In this document: positions 63,531 through 64,000 of the stretch, piece by piece | How the letters are laid out: every line of letters starts with the position of its first letter | Position numbering within the stretch: position 1 is the stretch's first letter | Source of the DNA: CAYQDF01 sp964416175 | GTDB lineage: Bacteria; Chloroflexota; Anaerolineae; Anaerolineales; UBA4823 | Direction: 5' to 3' | DNA length: 64,000 nucleotides | Assembly: GCA_964416175.1 (NCBI GenBank) | Contig: CAYQDF010000002.1 | Location: 1-64,000, forward strand | The notes under the pieces: model-generated | What the model was told of the DNA's origin: nothing | What the model saw: the letters and a program-made list of their open reading frames with translations, nothing else | Database searches by the model: none | Translations under genes and position numbers: made by a program

Positions 63531-63743
63531 TTACAAAACGACGACATCGATAGCTTGCGGGCCTTTGGGTCCTTGTTCGACCGAAAATTCAACCCTTTGA
63601 CCCTCTTCCAGGCTGGCATAACCGCCGCTGTTCTTGATAGCTGAGTAGTGGACGAAGACGTCGGAATCGTTCTCACGGGAGAGAAAACCATAGCCCTTTC
63701 CACTGTTGAACCATTTTACAGTTCCATTGATACGTTCTGACAT
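63531..63743 (-). CDS. Cold-shock protein, CspA family (second copy)
   Basis: A 70-residue cold-shock domain. RNP1-like GYGFLSREN and RNP2-like DVFVHYSAI are intact. It differs from the first copy in its C-terminal half (GGYASLEEGQRVEFSVEQGPKGPQAIDVVVL). The start ATG has GGAGG nine bases upstream. It has its own promoter, a ~145-base leader with an attenuator-like hairpin, and its own terminator, exactly as the first copy does. Confidence 0.95.
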   Translation of the reverse strand: MSERINGTVKWFNSGKGYGFLSRENDSDVFVHYSAIKNSGGYASLEEGQRVEFSVEQGPKGPQAIDVVVL

Positions 63744-63806
63744 TTTGATTGCCTCCTATGGGCATCTAAGAATATTAGTGGTTGCCCGGGTTCTTTTTGA
63801 TTTTGG

Positions 63807-63843
63807 AAAAAATTGCGGCTCGAGCGCAGGAGCCTGAGCCGCA
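63807..63843 (-). promoter_or_regulatory. Terminator-like hairpin in the second cold-shock leader
   Basis: On the minus strand TGCGGCTC pairs over eight bases with GAGCCGCA, followed by AATTTTTT. It lies between the promoter and the start codon, 64 bases before the latter. Candidate attenuator or RNA switch. Confidence 0.6.
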
Positions 63844-63892
63844 GCCTTCTCTGTTTATTCGACGAGAACTATTAGGCAATCTACTAGATTAT

Positions 63893-63921
63893 ATTATAAC
63901 AGGGAAAGTCGATCCGGTCAA
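63893..63921 (-). promoter_or_regulatory. Promoter of the second cold-shock gene
   Basis: On the minus strand TTGACC (63921-63916) and TATAAT (63898-63893) are 17 bases apart. Transcription would start near 63886, giving a leader of about 143 bases. Confidence 0.8.
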
Positions 63922-63940
63922 TGACCAGGGGAAGGCGGAA

Positions 63941-64000
63941 ATGGAATTTCTTTACTATCTCGAGACGCTAATCGGAAGAAGTGAAGAAAGTTTTCTCCTT
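63941..64000 (+). CDS. Possible start of a gene running off the window
   Basis: An ATG at 63941 follows a purine-rich ribosome-binding site (GGGGAAGGCGG) and opens a frame (MEFLYYLETLIGRSEESFLL) that stays open to the last base. It is divergent from the cold-shock gene. Only 20 codons are visible, so neither the gene nor its product can be confirmed. Confidence 0.4.
   Translation, partial: MEFLYYLETLIGRSEESFLL

Overview
The window looks like a chromosomal piece of a high-GC, probably anaerolinean, Chloroflexota bacterium. This is inferred from gene content: a full 14-subunit complex I operon, a fused glycyl-tRNA synthetase, CarD, cold-shock genes, many cyclase and c-di-GMP signalling proteins, and an ECF transporter. 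No 16S gene or other decisive marker is present. A run of ten Ns at 28367-28376 shows that it is an assembly scaffold, probably a metagenome-assembled genome.

Layout. 1-2.4 kb: 3' part of comEC, a worn-down fragment of a secreted-protein domain, and a cold-shock gene with a long leader. 2.5-6.8 kb: an ornithine-cyclodeaminase-family gene, divergent from a four-gene ECF transporter whose leader can fold into an SD-sequestering pseudoknot. 6.8-12.7 kb: a receiver-GAF-PAS-GGDEF-EAL protein, an MFS exporter and two thioredoxin-fold proteins. 12.9-23.8 kb: glyQS, a nucleotidyltransferase-like orphan, a DEDDh exonuclease, then dnaG-rpoD-membrane protein. 24.0-38.9 kb: nuoA-N. 39-51 kb: lipA, an LCP protein, an S9 peptidase, NfeD, two class III cyclases, and an Rrf2/TauE pair sharing an operator-like element. 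51.3-55.3 kb: a tiny Lys/Gly-rich ORF, a PqqD-fused radical SAM-SPASM enzyme, a membrane protein, and a paralogue that has lost all cluster-binding cysteines.

The most exciting part is 55.7-60.1 kb. A LuxR-type response regulator, a polyprenyl-synthase-like protein, a previously uncalled 49-residue ORF with two C-terminal tryptophans and a strong Shine-Dalgarno, and a multi-TM/PDZ/GAF histidine kinase together match the part list of the Bacillus comQXPA quorum-sensing system (prenylated-Trp pheromone), but in a different gene order and phylum. An HTH-TPR protein follows it.

61.5-64 kb: tRNA-Gly(TCC), then a tRNA-Ile(CAT) split in its anticodon loop by a ~471-nt group I intron. The intron carries, antisense, the wreck of an HNH homing endonuclease. 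After it come a P-loop protein with a substituted Walker lysine, carD, and a second cold-shock gene with an attenuator-like leader.
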